From an uncultured Eggerthellaceae bacterium (GTDB lineage Bacteria > Actinomycetota > Coriobacteriia > Coriobacteriales > Eggerthellaceae), in assembly GCA_958452575.1 (NCBI GenBank), contig CAUDUM010000001.1, forward strand, positions 124,001-188,000: a stretch of DNA of 64,000 nt. Direction: 5' to 3'. The first letter of the stretch is position 1; each line of letters opens with the position of its first letter. The position numbers and the translations under genes are program-made. Positions 26,244 through 35,008 of this stretch are shown one piece after another. Below the pieces are notes generated by a model. It did not search any database and had not been told where the DNA came from. It saw nothing but the letters and a program-made list of their open reading frames with translations.

Positions 26244-27596
26244 ATGAACAACGAGCTTTTCCAACAGGCACGTGCCGCCGGCGCCGCCAAGGATTACCGC
26301 AAGGCGCTCGAGCTGTACACCCAGTGCATGCAGGATCCCGGATCCCCGCTGGCTCCCGGCGAAGCTGGCCTTCTGTACCATCAGATCGGCAACTGCCTGA
26401 TCCGCTTGAAGGATCCCAACGAGGCGATCCACGCCTACACGCAGGCGACCGCCGATTCGGCGTATCCGAATATGGGCGCGGTCAACTATAACCTGGGCAT
26501 GGCCTATGCGGCGCTGCATGATTACGAGGATGCGGTCAAGCACTACGAGGCCGCGGTTTCCGACGAGCGCTACGAGACTCCGTACAAGGCCTACAGCGGC
26601 ATGGGCAACGCTCTGCTCAAGCTGGGCAAGTCCGCCGAGGCCGGCGTCGCGTTCCGCGAGGCGGCGCTCGACGAGGCCAACCCCGACCCGACCAAGGCCC
26701 TGCTCAACCTGGGCATCTGCTTCATGGCGCTGGGCCGTCCGGCCGACGCCGTCGCCTCCTACGAGAGCGCGCTGCAGTTCGACATGAAGCCCGACACCCG
26801 CAACAAGCTCAACGCCAACCTCGGCCAGGCGTATGTCGCCAGCGGCCAGATGCAGAAGGCGGTCAGCGCTTTCGAGCGGGCCATCGCCGACAAGACGTAC
26901 TTCTTGAGCGACTCCGCCAGCGTGGACTACCAGCGCGCCATCGCCGCGGTTGCCCAGGGAACGTCTGAGATCACGCAGGTCATCACGCCCGTCGCCGATA
27001 TGTCCGGCCTCGATGTGACTGCCGACGGATCGGCGATCTACCCTGAGGAGATCGCGGACGCCTATGGTGCGCAGGACCCGTATTACTACGCGGACGCCTA
27101 CGCCGCCGACCAACAGGCCTATCCCGCCCAGGATGACGACCGCTTCTTCACGCAGTCCGAAGAGGAGCTCGAGCAGTGGTCGCGCGGCATGGCCAAGATG
27201 GAGCGCAAGCGCCGCGGCGTCGGCCTGAAGATCTTCATCGTCATCATCATCCTGCTGCTCGCTGCCGTGGGCGCCTGTGCGTTCCTTTACACGCAGGGCT
27301 ACGGATTCCCGACGCAGGAAAGCGTCGTTCAGCAGTTGTTCAACGATCCCGGCAACGCCTCGTCGGTGATGGTGTCGGGCGTCGATCAGAGCACGGTCGA
27401 TTCCGTGACCGACATCCTGGTCCAGGACGCAAGCCCGACGATCGACGGCATCGACAAGTCGATGAGCTCGTCGGTCGCCTATGTGACGGCGGACGCGGGC
27501 GAGGGCGGCACGGTCAGCTACCAGGTGCAGATGTCGCGCGACCTGATCGGCTGGAAGGTCTCCGACGTGTCGCTGTATTTCCCCAGCCAGCACTAA
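26244..27596 (+). CDS. TPR-repeat single-pass membrane protein
   Basis: A 450-residue protein. The N-terminal 230 residues are about six tetratricopeptide repeats (for example AVNYNLGMAYAALHDYEDAVKHY and ALLNLGICFMALGRPADAV), then an acidic, Tyr/Ala-rich linker. One membrane helix lies near residues 326-349 after a basic stop-transfer (KMERKRRG), and a 100-residue outer domain follows with no recognised fold. The TPR domain would be cytosolic and bind a protein partner. The topology resembles the hypothetical protein at 15400. Its function is unknown. Confidence 0.75.
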   Translation: MNNELFQQARAAGAAKDYRKALELYTQCMQDPGSPLAPGEAGLLYHQIGNCLIRLKDPNEAIHAYTQATADSAYPNMGAVNYNLGMAYAALHDYEDAVKHYEAAVSDERYETPYKAYSGMGNALLKLGKSAEAGVAFREAALDEANPDPTKALLNLGICFMALGRPADAVASYESALQFDMKPDTRNKLNANLGQAYVASGQMQKAVSAFERAIADKTYFLSDSASVDYQRAIAAVAQGTSEITQVITPVADMSGLDVTADGSAIYPEEIADAYGAQDPYYYADAYAADQQAYPAQDDDRFFTQSEEELEQWSRGMAKMERKRRGVGLKIFIVIIILLLAAVGACAFLYTQGYGFPTQESVVQQLFNDPGNASSVMVSGVDQSTVDSVTDILVQDASPTIDGIDKSMSSSVAYVTADAGEGGTVSYQVQMSRDLIGWKVSDVSLYFPSQH

Positions 27597-27728
27597 ACCG
27601 TTAGCGCGGCGTCGGCGCGTCCGTTCGGGCATGCGCCGGCTCCGCGCCACCATGAAGCTTCGCCGGGCGCGTCCCGGCTGGCGAAATAAAGGCAAGCACG
27701 AACGATTCAAAGCGAAAGGCAGGATTCA

Positions 27729-28139
27729 ATGGCAATCCAGAGAACCTACAGCATGATCAAGCCCGACGGTGTGCGCAACGGTCACATCGGCGAGATCATC
27801 AACCGCTTCGAGCGCGCGGGTCTCAAGATCGAGCGCATGGAGCTGGGCATGGTCACCCCCGAGCAGGCCAAGGCCAACTACGCCGAGCACGAGGGCAAGC
27901 CGTTCTACGAGGGTCTGATCTCCTACATCACCAGCGGTCCGGTCGTCAAGATGGTCATCTCCGGCGAGGGCGCCGTCGCCAAGTGCCGCTCGCTCATGGG
28001 CGCCACTAATCCGGCTGAAGCGGCCCCCGGCACGATTCGCGGCGATTTCGGCCTCATCATGGATGAAAATGTCATCCATGGATCGGATTCCCCCGAATCC
28101 GCCGAGCGCGAGATCGGCGTGTTCTTCCCGGCTGAATAA
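27729..28139 (+). CDS. ndk: Nucleoside diphosphate kinase
   Basis: A 136-residue enzyme of usual length. The phospho-accepting His is H117 in ENVIHGSDS, and TYSMIKPDGV opens the protein as usual. It equilibrates nucleoside di- and triphosphates in the cytosol. GAAAGGCAGGATTCA precedes the ATG. A terminator follows the gene. Confidence 0.97.
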   Translation: MAIQRTYSMIKPDGVRNGHIGEIINRFERAGLKIERMELGMVTPEQAKANYAEHEGKPFYEGLISYITSGPVVKMVISGEGAVAKCRSLMGATNPAEAAPGTIRGDFGLIMDENVIHGSDSPESAEREIGVFFPAE

Positions 28140-28170
28140 GCGGGGCAGGGCGAAAGCCCCTCATGCACGC

Positions 28171-28220
28171 AACCCCGGTTTTCGGTCCACTCCAAAAGGT
28201 GGCCGAGGACCGGGGTTTTT
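28171..28220 (+). terminator. Terminator of ndk
   Basis: AACCCCGGT at the left and ACCGGGGTT at the right enclose a second partly paired segment, and the stem is followed by TTTCTTTG. It lies 32 bases after ndk and separates it from the hydrogenase operon. Confidence 0.75.
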
Positions 28221-28292
28221 CTTTGCGAAGGCAGCCGTTCGGCCGTCCGGCCCGCGCGATATGGCATCTTCCAGACGAGATGGGATGAGAGC

Positions 28293-29330
28293 ATGCTGTA
28301 TAGAGTGATCGAGGCGTCGGAGCTTCCGGCGCTCGTAGAGGCGTTTATGGAAACGCACGAGGTGGTGGCTCCGGTCAAGAAGGGGGATGTTTACGCGTTC
28401 GACGTCATCTCGTCCCCCGACGAGATCGAGCTCGACTACGATCAGACCGTCGCCTCCCCCAAGAAGTACTTCCTGCCGCCGGTCGAAATCCTCATGACGT
28501 TCGACGCGCAGGGCAACCAGGTGACCGATTACACGGCGGAGATCACGCCCCGCGTTATCTTCGGGGCGCATGCATGCGACATCAATGCGCTCAATCGCTT
28601 GGATGTCGTGTACAAGGACGCGCCGTACAAGGATCCCTACTACATCGCCCGCCGCAAGGCGACGCTCATCGTGGGGATCAGCTGCATGCCCACTGACAAG
28701 TGCTTCTGCCATCTGTGGAGCTCGGACGAGGCCCGCTTCGGCTACGACCTGTTCCTCCAGGACATCGGCGGCAAATACCTCGTGAGCATCTCCAGCAACG
28801 ATGCGGCGAACATCCTTGAGTCCGCTTGCAATCCGCGCGAGGCCACCGATGCCGAGCGCATCGAGTTCCGCCACGCCACGCGTCGGCGCCAGGCGGCGTT
28901 CAATCCCGACATCCCCAAGATCCAAGAAGTCGCCATGCTGATGGACGCCTTCCACGAGGATCCGTTCTGGGACGAGCTGGGTGGCAAGTGCCTGTCGTGC
29001 ACGGCGTGCTCCGCCGTGTGCCCCACGTGCTTCTGCTTCGACATCCGCGACACGCTGGACCCCGACGGCGCAACCGGGCGGCGCGAGCGCGTGTGGGATG
29101 CCTGCACCGCGCCGCAGTTCGCGCTGGTCGCCGGCGGCCACAACTTCCGCTCCGATGGGGCGACGCGCGTGCGCCATCGTATGTACCACAAGCTCAACGG
29201 ATTCTTGGCGACACACGACCGCATGCTGTGCGTGGGGTGCGGCCGCTGCGTGACCGCCTGCAAAGCCAACATAAACCCCATCGAGGTGCTCAAGTTCTTC
29301 GAGAGGAAGGGGGCCGCTGATGCCCGATAG
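28293..29330 (+). CDS. hydB: Cytosolic [NiFe] hydrogenase beta subunit (HydB, 4Fe-4S)
   Basis: A 345-residue Fe-S protein of the HydB/AsrA family. The N-terminal 225 residues form the family-specific domain, including CMPTDKCFCHLW. The C-terminal ferredoxin part has two cluster motifs, CLSCTACSAVCPTC and CVGCGRCVTAC. In group 3b hydrogenases it carries electrons between the delta subunit and the flavin subunit. The close homologue AsrA serves anaerobic sulfite reductase, but the downstream [NiFe] subunits decide the role here. It opens the four-gene operon and overlaps hydG by 11 bases. Confidence 0.88.
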   Translation: MLYRVIEASELPALVEAFMETHEVVAPVKKGDVYAFDVISSPDEIELDYDQTVASPKKYFLPPVEILMTFDAQGNQVTDYTAEITPRVIFGAHACDINALNRLDVVYKDAPYKDPYYIARRKATLIVGISCMPTDKCFCHLWSSDEARFGYDLFLQDIGGKYLVSISSNDAANILESACNPREATDAERIEFRHATRRRQAAFNPDIPKIQEVAMLMDAFHEDPFWDELGGKCLSCTACSAVCPTCFCFDIRDTLDPDGATGRRERVWDACTAPQFALVAGGHNFRSDGATRVRHRMYHKLNGFLATHDRMLCVGCGRCVTACKANINPIEVLKFFERKGAADAR

Positions 29331-30231
29331 CTGCGCGGTATCCACCGTGAGGGTGCGTCCGTTCCGCGAGTCTCCCGAGCGCCGCGGCGGCGCCGAGCTC
29401 ATGGCCGCCAACCCGTATCGTCCCTGGCCGGCGCGCATCACGTCGATCACCGACCTCACCGAGCACGAGAAGCTCTTCGAGTTCCGCCTGGTGGACGATC
29501 GCATCCGCGAGGCGTTCCACCATCAGCCGGGGCAGTTCGTCGAGCTGTCGATCTTCGGCGTCGGCGAGGCTCCCATCTCCATCTCGAGCTCGCCGACCAA
29601 AAGCGGCTTCATCGAGCTGTGCATCCGCCGCGCCGGCGCGTTCACCGAGGCGCTCCACAAGATGCAGTGCGGCGACATCGTCGGTATCCGCGGGCCGTTC
29701 GGCCGCGGCTTCCCGATCGAGGATATGCGCGGGCACGACATCTTGCTGGTGGCGGGCGGCCTGGGCATCGCGCCGCTGCGCTCGCTGATCAACAACATCC
29801 ACGATGAGCGCAGCGATTTCGGCAAAGTCACCATCATCTACGGATCGCGATCGCCCTCCGAGGTCATGTTCCGCAGCCAGTTCGAGATGTGGAAGCATCG
29901 CAAGGACTTCGAGCTGCATCTGACGGTCGACCATCCCGATCCGACTTGGGATGGGGAGGTGGGCGTGGTGACCGTGCCGTTCGCCGACCTGGAGATCGAC
30001 CCGGGCAACACGTTTGGTGCCGTGTGCGGACCGCCGGTGATGTATCGCTTCGTCATCGACGAGATGAGCAAGAAGGGCATCGCCTACGACCATATCTACT
30101 GCAGCTTCGAACGCCATATGAAGTGCGGCATGGGCAAATGCGGCCATTGCCAGATCGGCCACCAGTACGTGTGCATCGACGGACCGGTGTTCAATTACTG
30201 GGAAGCCAAGAACATCCAAGGCTCGATGTAG
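29320..30231 (+). CDS. hydG: Cytosolic [NiFe] hydrogenase gamma subunit (HydG, FAD/NAD(P)-binding)
   Basis: A 303-residue ferredoxin-reductase-type flavoprotein. An FAD-binding barrel includes HQPGQFVELS and APISISSSP, the NAD(P)-binding half has LLVAGGLGIAPLRSL, and a C-terminal [2Fe-2S] motif reads CSFERHMKCGMGKCGHC. It passes electrons between NAD(P)H and the Fe-S chain. The start at 29320 adds about 27 residues before the usual NPYRPWPARI beginning; an ATG at 29401 is the alternative. Tightly coupled to hydB. Confidence 0.88.
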   Translation: MPDSCAVSTVRVRPFRESPERRGGAELMAANPYRPWPARITSITDLTEHEKLFEFRLVDDRIREAFHHQPGQFVELSIFGVGEAPISISSSPTKSGFIELCIRRAGAFTEALHKMQCGDIVGIRGPFGRGFPIEDMRGHDILLVAGGLGIAPLRSLINNIHDERSDFGKVTIIYGSRSPSEVMFRSQFEMWKHRKDFELHLTVDHPDPTWDGEVGVVTVPFADLEIDPGNTFGAVCGPPVMYRFVIDEMSKKGIAYDHIYCSFERHMKCGMGKCGHCQIGHQYVCIDGPVFNYWEAKNIQGSM

Positions 30232-30247
30232 GATGGAGGGTGAGCAC

Positions 30248-31033
30248 ATGAGTCAAAACGCCAACGCCGTCCAGAATCGCGCCGAGGCGCCGCGCGTCGT
30301 CGTGGTCGGGCTGGCAAGCTGCTTTGGCTGCCAGCTTCAGATCACCAACGTCGAGGCGCATCTGATGGAGGTTCTGGGCCAGATCGACCTGCAATATTGG
30401 CAGCTGGCCTCAAGCGAGCCGATGCCCGAGGAGTTCGACGTCGCCGTCATCGAGGGCGCCGTCACCACCGAGGAATCGGAGCGCCTGGTGCAGCGTCTGC
30501 GCGAGAAGGCCTCCGTCGTCATCGCCATCGGCGCCTGCGCCACCACCGCGGGCATCCCCGGCATGGCGGCCGAGGGGTTCATCCAGCGTCCTGGCACGGT
30601 GTACGACAACGTGCCCGATGCGTGCGGCGAGATGATATCGCCCCGTGCGGTCGGCGCGGTCATCGACGTCGACTACGAGGTGCGCTGCTGCCCGATCGAC
30701 AGCTACGACTTCATCGACGTGCTTCAGCGCGCGCTCTACGGATCCAACAAGACCGTCAGCACGGCCACGATGTGCGGCTCGTGCAAGCGCAACGAGACGG
30801 GCTGCTTCTACCAGAAGGGCGTGATGTGCCTGGGCCTGGTGACGCAGGCGGGCTGCAACGCGCGCTGCGTCAACCTGGGCAGGCCGTGCAACGGCTGCCG
30901 CGGGCTCTCTCCTGATGCCAACCTGCCCGCCGCGCGCGAGGCGTGCCGCGCCGCCGGCATCCCCGTCGAGGATTTCGACAAGGCGCTCGAGATGTTCAAC
31001 CAGACCGACCCCGCGCTGCGGGTCGCCGAGTGA
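30248..31033 (+). CDS. hydD: Cytosolic [NiFe] hydrogenase small (delta) subunit (HydD)
   Basis: A 261-residue small subunit. It has the proximal-cluster start ASCFGCQLQI, a downstream Cys in IGACATTAG and RCCPID, and a C-terminal ferredoxin-like set MCGSCKRNETGC...MCLG...GCNARC...PCNGC for further clusters. It links the catalytic subunit to HydB. There is no Tat signal, so the enzyme is cytosolic. The ATG at 30248 follows GGAGGGTGAG. It ends 10 bases before hydA. Confidence 0.9.
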   Translation: MSQNANAVQNRAEAPRVVVVGLASCFGCQLQITNVEAHLMEVLGQIDLQYWQLASSEPMPEEFDVAVIEGAVTTEESERLVQRLREKASVVIAIGACATTAGIPGMAAEGFIQRPGTVYDNVPDACGEMISPRAVGAVIDVDYEVRCCPIDSYDFIDVLQRALYGSNKTVSTATMCGSCKRNETGCFYQKGVMCLGLVTQAGCNARCVNLGRPCNGCRGLSPDANLPAAREACRAAGIPVEDFDKALEMFNQTDPALRVAE

Positions 31034-31043
31034 GGATGGTCCC

Positions 31044-32333
31044 ATGACGAAAACCGCGATTCAGGTCGATCACATCGCCCGTATCGAGGGCCACGGCAAC
31101 GTGCATGTGGTCATCGAGGACGGCCAGGTCAAAACCGTCGAGATGAACGTCGTCGAGCCGGCGCGCCTGTTCGAGAGCATGGTGAGGGGGCGCCGCTTCG
31201 AGGAAGTGCCCTACATCGCCTCGCGCATCTGCGGCATCTGCTCGGCCAGCCACGTCGTCACCGACCTTTTGACCATCGAGCGTATCTTCGGCATCCAGGT
31301 GAGCGATCGCACGCGCGCGCTGCGCGACCTTCTGGTGTACGGATCGTATCTCCAAAACCACGCGACGCACCTGTTCGTGTTTGCCGCCCCGGACTTCCTC
31401 GGGCACAAAAGCGTGTTTCCGCTCGCGCAAGAGGCTCCCGAGCTGTTCGAGAAGGCGCTCGAGCTCAAGGCGCTCGGCAACGAGCTGTGCACCAAGGTGG
31501 GCGGGCGCTCGGTGCATCCCATCACGGCGGTCGTCGGCGGCTTCACGCACGAGATCTCTCCCGACGAGTATCGGGAGCTGGCGGACAAGATGGAGGCGAT
31601 GGTCGAGTTCGCGGTGGCGGCGGTCGACCTGTTCCATTCTTTCCAGGCGCCCGACATCCAGACCGAAGGCGACATGCTGGCGATGGGCGCTCCCGACCGC
31701 TACGCCGTGTCGGATTCGCGCATGGCGCGTTTCATCGACGCAGCGCTCTCGTTCGACTGTGACGAGGTCGACAAGGCGGTGGAGGAGTACGGCGTCAGCC
31801 ATTCCGCGGCGCTGTGCGCGCGTGTCCGATCGACGGGCAGGCCGTATTTCACGGGCGCCCTGGCGCGCATCAACCAATCGTGGCAGTTCCTGGGCCGCGA
31901 GGCCAAGCTCGCCGCGGCCAAGGTGGGGCTGCGTCCTCCGGAGCGCAACACGTTCAACAACAACGTCGCCCAGGCGGTCGAGATCGTCGACGCGCTCGAG
32001 CGGTGCGCCCAGCTGTGCCGCCGCCTTGCCGGCGACGAGTTCGAAGGATCCAGCATTCCCGAGCCGTTCCAGGTCAAAGCCGGTTTCGGTGTGGGATTCA
32101 CCGAGGCGCCGCGCGGCGCGCTGTTCCATCAGCTCGAGCTTGACGACGGCGGTCGCGTGAAGCGCGCCTCCATCATCACGCCCACTGCGCAGAACGTGGC
32201 CAACCTCGAAGCCGACATGCGCATCCTCGCCGAGAAGCTGGTCGCCGACGGAGCCTCATCCGATGATGTTCAGCTCGAGATCGAGAAGCTCGTGCGCGCC
32301 TACGACCCCTGCCTCAGCTGCAGCGTCCATTAA
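31044..32333 (+). CDS. hydA: Cytosolic [NiFe] hydrogenase large (alpha) subunit, group 3b-like
   Basis: A 429-residue catalytic subunit. The N-terminal metal motif is RICGICSASH (61-70) and the C-terminal one DPCLSCSVH (421-429), giving the four Cys ligands of the Ni-Fe site. The set beta-gamma-delta-alpha matches NADP-linked bidirectional group 3b (sulfhydrogenase) enzymes. Unusually, the TAA follows directly after the final His, so there is no C-terminal peptide for a maturation protease to remove; in Pyrococcus the related subunit carries the short extension VVRL. Loss of the peptide would make the protease step unnecessary. No hyp genes are in the window. Confidence 0.93.
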   Translation: MTKTAIQVDHIARIEGHGNVHVVIEDGQVKTVEMNVVEPARLFESMVRGRRFEEVPYIASRICGICSASHVVTDLLTIERIFGIQVSDRTRALRDLLVYGSYLQNHATHLFVFAAPDFLGHKSVFPLAQEAPELFEKALELKALGNELCTKVGGRSVHPITAVVGGFTHEISPDEYRELADKMEAMVEFAVAAVDLFHSFQAPDIQTEGDMLAMGAPDRYAVSDSRMARFIDAALSFDCDEVDKAVEEYGVSHSAALCARVRSTGRPYFTGALARINQSWQFLGREAKLAAAKVGLRPPERNTFNNNVAQAVEIVDALERCAQLCRRLAGDEFEGSSIPEPFQVKAGFGVGFTEAPRGALFHQLELDDGGRVKRASIITPTAQNVANLEADMRILAEKLVADGASSDDVQLEIEKLVRAYDPCLSCSVH

Positions 32334-32482
32334 CCCGGCGTTTTCCATCCGAGCGCCTCCCTTGAAGGATCCCATCCGATGCGATGCCGAACAGCGAGGG
32401 GGGCGCTTCGCGTTGGCGGGGCGAGCTTTGCGCCCTTCGTGAATTTGGCTTGAGGGCGCATGGGGCGATGATATCCCTGTGC

Positions 32483-32488
32483 TAGAAT
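32483..32488 (+). promoter_or_regulatory. -10 box upstream of mreB
   Basis: TAGAAT in the context GTGCTAGAAT, an extended -10, 40 bases before the mreB ATG. The upstream gap (32334-32482) separates the mre cluster from the hydrogenase operon and shows no gene. Confidence 0.55.
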
Positions 32489-32527
32489 CCGAGTCTATAT
32501 GGAATCAATCGCAAGGGGTTTGCCTTT

Positions 32528-33583
32528 ATGTCCATTTTCGATATGTTTTCCCAGTTGACCGGTCAAATGTCGACCGACATGGCCATCGACTTGGGCACTG
32601 CTAACACGCTGGTGGCCATCAAGGGCGAGGGCATCGTCATCAACGAGCCTTCGGTCGTGGCAATCGAGAAGAGCACCCATCGCGTGCTCGCCGTCGGCCA
32701 CGAGGCCAAAAACATGATCAACCACACGCCCGAGGCGTTCTCGGCCGAGCATCCGCTCAAAGACGGCGTTATCGCCGACTACGACGTCACCGAGGCGATG
32801 CTGTCGGCGTTCATCAACAAGGCGATCCAGCGCAAGTACCCGTGGCAGGCCAAGCCGCGCATCGTCATCTGCATCCCGTGCGGCGCCACCTCCGTCGAGA
32901 AGCGCGCGGTGTTCGAAGCCGCCATCCAGGCGGGCGCGCGCCAGGCGTATCTGATCGAGGAGCCCATGGCGGCGGCGATGGGCGCCGACCTGCCCGTCAC
33001 CGAGCCCACCGGCTCGATGGTCGTGGATATCGGCGGCGGCACCACCGAGGTCGCGGTCATCTCGCTGGGCGGCATCGTGGCCAGTTCGTCGCTGCGCCTT
33101 GCGGGTAACCGACTCGACGAGGCCATCGCCATGCACCTGCGCGATCTGCTGGGCATCAAGATCGGCGAGCGCACCGCCGAGGTCATCAAGATCAAGATCG
33201 GCTCCATCCTGCCGTTCGAGGACGGCCGCGAGCGCGACATGATCATCTCCGGCCAGGACATGATCACCGAGCAGCCCAAGGAGGTCACCATCCAGTCCGA
33301 GGATGTGCGCGCCGCGCTGCAGGCCCCCATCGAGGAGATGGTCATCCACATCAAGGAGACCTTCAAGAAGACCAATCCCGACCTGGCCAGCGACATCATC
33401 CAAAACGGCATCCTGCTGACGGGCGGCGGCGGCCTGCTGTCCGGCTTGGACCGCTACTTCACCGACAAGCTCGAGATCCCGGTGTGGGTGAGCGAGACCG
33501 CGCTGACCAACGTCGTGTCCGGCTGCCTGAAGGTGCTCGAGACCCCCACCGCGCTCAAGCAGACGCTGATGCGCACGAAATAG
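32528..33583 (+). CDS. mreB: Rod-shape-determining actin homologue MreB
   Basis: A 351-residue actin-fold ATPase. The phosphate-1 motif is DLGTANTLV (about 21-29), phosphate-2 VVDIGGGTTEVAV and the adenosine motif LLTGGGGLLSGLD. It polymerises under the membrane and guides lateral wall synthesis by the RodA/PBP2 pair encoded downstream. First gene of the mreBCD-mrdA-rodA cluster. Confidence 0.97.
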   Translation: MSIFDMFSQLTGQMSTDMAIDLGTANTLVAIKGEGIVINEPSVVAIEKSTHRVLAVGHEAKNMINHTPEAFSAEHPLKDGVIADYDVTEAMLSAFINKAIQRKYPWQAKPRIVICIPCGATSVEKRAVFEAAIQAGARQAYLIEEPMAAAMGADLPVTEPTGSMVVDIGGGTTEVAVISLGGIVASSSLRLAGNRLDEAIAMHLRDLLGIKIGERTAEVIKIKIGSILPFEDGRERDMIISGQDMITEQPKEVTIQSEDVRAALQAPIEEMVIHIKETFKKTNPDLASDIIQNGILLTGGGGLLSGLDRYFTDKLEIPVWVSETALTNVVSGCLKVLETPTALKQTLMRTK

Positions 33584-33602
33584 GGCCTAGGCTAGCTCGT
33601 TC

Positions 33603-34478
33603 ATGGCATTTCATACGCAAAACAGCGGAGGGGCGTTCCGTTCGCGGGTGCTCCTCATCGTGCTGCTCGTCGTCTCTATCGCTATGGTGACCGTCTATGC
33701 CCGTGAGGGCGAGGACGGCCCGCTGCATGCCGCGCAAAACGTGTTTGCCGACGTCATCGCGCCGTTGAAGTTCGTCGGCGCTGCGGCGTCGACGGGAGTG
33801 GGGGCGGCCGAGGACGCCGTCGCCGATGCGACGGCCAACGAGGATTCGCTCACGGCCTTGCGTGAGAGCAACGCCGAGCTGCGCGATTTGGTCGCCAAGA
33901 CCGAGGAGTACCGCCAGGAGGCCCAGCGCCTCCAGGGCCTGTTGGACATGGTCGACCGCTACGACATCGACGGCATCTCGGCCCGCGTCACGGGCAAAAG
34001 CGCCACGGCCTGGAACCAGACCATCACCATCGATGCCGGTCGCGCCGACGGCGTGGAGGCGGGCATGACGGTCATGGGTTCCGGCGGAGTGGTCGGGCAG
34101 GTGGCAAGCGCCTCCCAAAGCACCTCCGAAGTGCGCCTTTTGACCGATTCCCAATCCGGCGCCGCCGCGATGGTCCAATCCAGCCGCGAGGAGGGCATCG
34201 TCCGCGGATCGCTGGAGGGCCTGCTGTACCTCCAGAACCTCGACGAGGACGCCCAGGTGGCGGTAGGGGACATCGTCATCACCTCCGGCTTGGGCGGAAG
34301 CTATGTGAGCGGTCTTACGATCGGCACGGTCGTCCGCGTGGACGCCGGCGAGGGCGGGACCCCCGCGACGGTGGTCGTTTCGCCCAACGCCAAGGCGTCA
34401 GCGCTTGAGGAAGTGGTGGTCGTGCGCGGCATCGGCGATTCCGGCGATGCGTCCGACGGGGGAGGTGACGGTCAGTAA
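33603..34478 (+). CDS. mreC: Rod-shape-determining protein MreC
   Basis: A 291-residue protein with an N-terminal membrane helix (about 16-34), a coiled-coil segment around residues 78-120 (ALRESNAELRDLVAKTEEY) and the extracytoplasmic double beta-barrel domain. It scaffolds elongasome proteins and activates PBP2. The C-terminus is a short Gly/Asp-rich tail. The stop overlaps the mreD ATG by one base. Confidence 0.93.
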   Translation: MAFHTQNSGGAFRSRVLLIVLLVVSIAMVTVYAREGEDGPLHAAQNVFADVIAPLKFVGAAASTGVGAAEDAVADATANEDSLTALRESNAELRDLVAKTEEYRQEAQRLQGLLDMVDRYDIDGISARVTGKSATAWNQTITIDAGRADGVEAGMTVMGSGGVVGQVASASQSTSEVRLLTDSQSGAAAMVQSSREEGIVRGSLEGLLYLQNLDEDAQVAVGDIVITSGLGGSYVSGLTIGTVVRVDAGEGGTPATVVVSPNAKASALEEVVVVRGIGDSGDASDGGGDGQ

Positions 34479-34999
34479 TGGAGTTCCGCGATCATGCATC
34501 CGTCGTCGTAGGCGCCATCATCGTCGTCTTGCTGCAGCTCGTCGTGGCGCCCAACATCGCGATCTTCTCGGCGATGCCCAATTTCATCTTGGTGTACTGC
34601 CTTTTGGTGGCCATCGTACGGCCTGTCACGTCGGGTCCGGTCCTGCCGTTCGTGCTGGGGCTGGTGAGCGATTTTGCCATCGGCACGCCGATAGGCTCGA
34701 CCGCGCTTCTGCTCGTGCTGTTCAGCTTTCTGGCGTCGCGCGCGTTCTCGGTGCTCAACAACGACACGTTCTTCGTGCCGCTTGTGGTGATCGCCGTCGC
34801 GTCGTTTGCGGTTGAGCTGCTGCTCGGCGCGTTTTCGCTGTCCATCGGCGTGGATGTGGACCTGATGAGCGCGATCGTGTACCGCGCGCTGCCGTGCGGC
34901 CTGTACGACTGCGTGGCCGCCTTGGTGCTGTACCCCCTCGCTTCGCGGCTGCTGACGCCTCCGTCCCCGATGGGGCCCGGCGCTCCGGCGCATCTGTAA
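34478..34999 (+). CDS. mreD: Rod-shape-determining membrane protein MreD
   Basis: A 173-residue protein made almost entirely of hydrophobic helices (about five to six), as in MreD. It works with MreC in the membrane part of the elongasome. TAATG overlap with mreC shows coupling. Confidence 0.9.
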   Translation: MEFRDHASVVVGAIIVVLLQLVVAPNIAIFSAMPNFILVYCLLVAIVRPVTSGPVLPFVLGLVSDFAIGTPIGSTALLLVLFSFLASRAFSVLNNDTFFVPLVVIAVASFAVELLLGAFSLSIGVDVDLMSAIVYRALPCGLYDCVAALVLYPLASRLLTPPSPMGPGAPAHL

Positions 35000-35008
35000 G
35001 GCGTCTCC

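Noticed and set aside
28293..29330. Anaerobic sulfite reductase subunit A
   Set aside because: AsrA is a close relative, but the next genes are flavin, small and large [NiFe] hydrogenase subunits rather than AsrC.
30248..32333. Complex I (NuoB/NuoD) subunits
   Set aside because: The large subunit keeps both CxxC nickel motifs, which complex I has lost.
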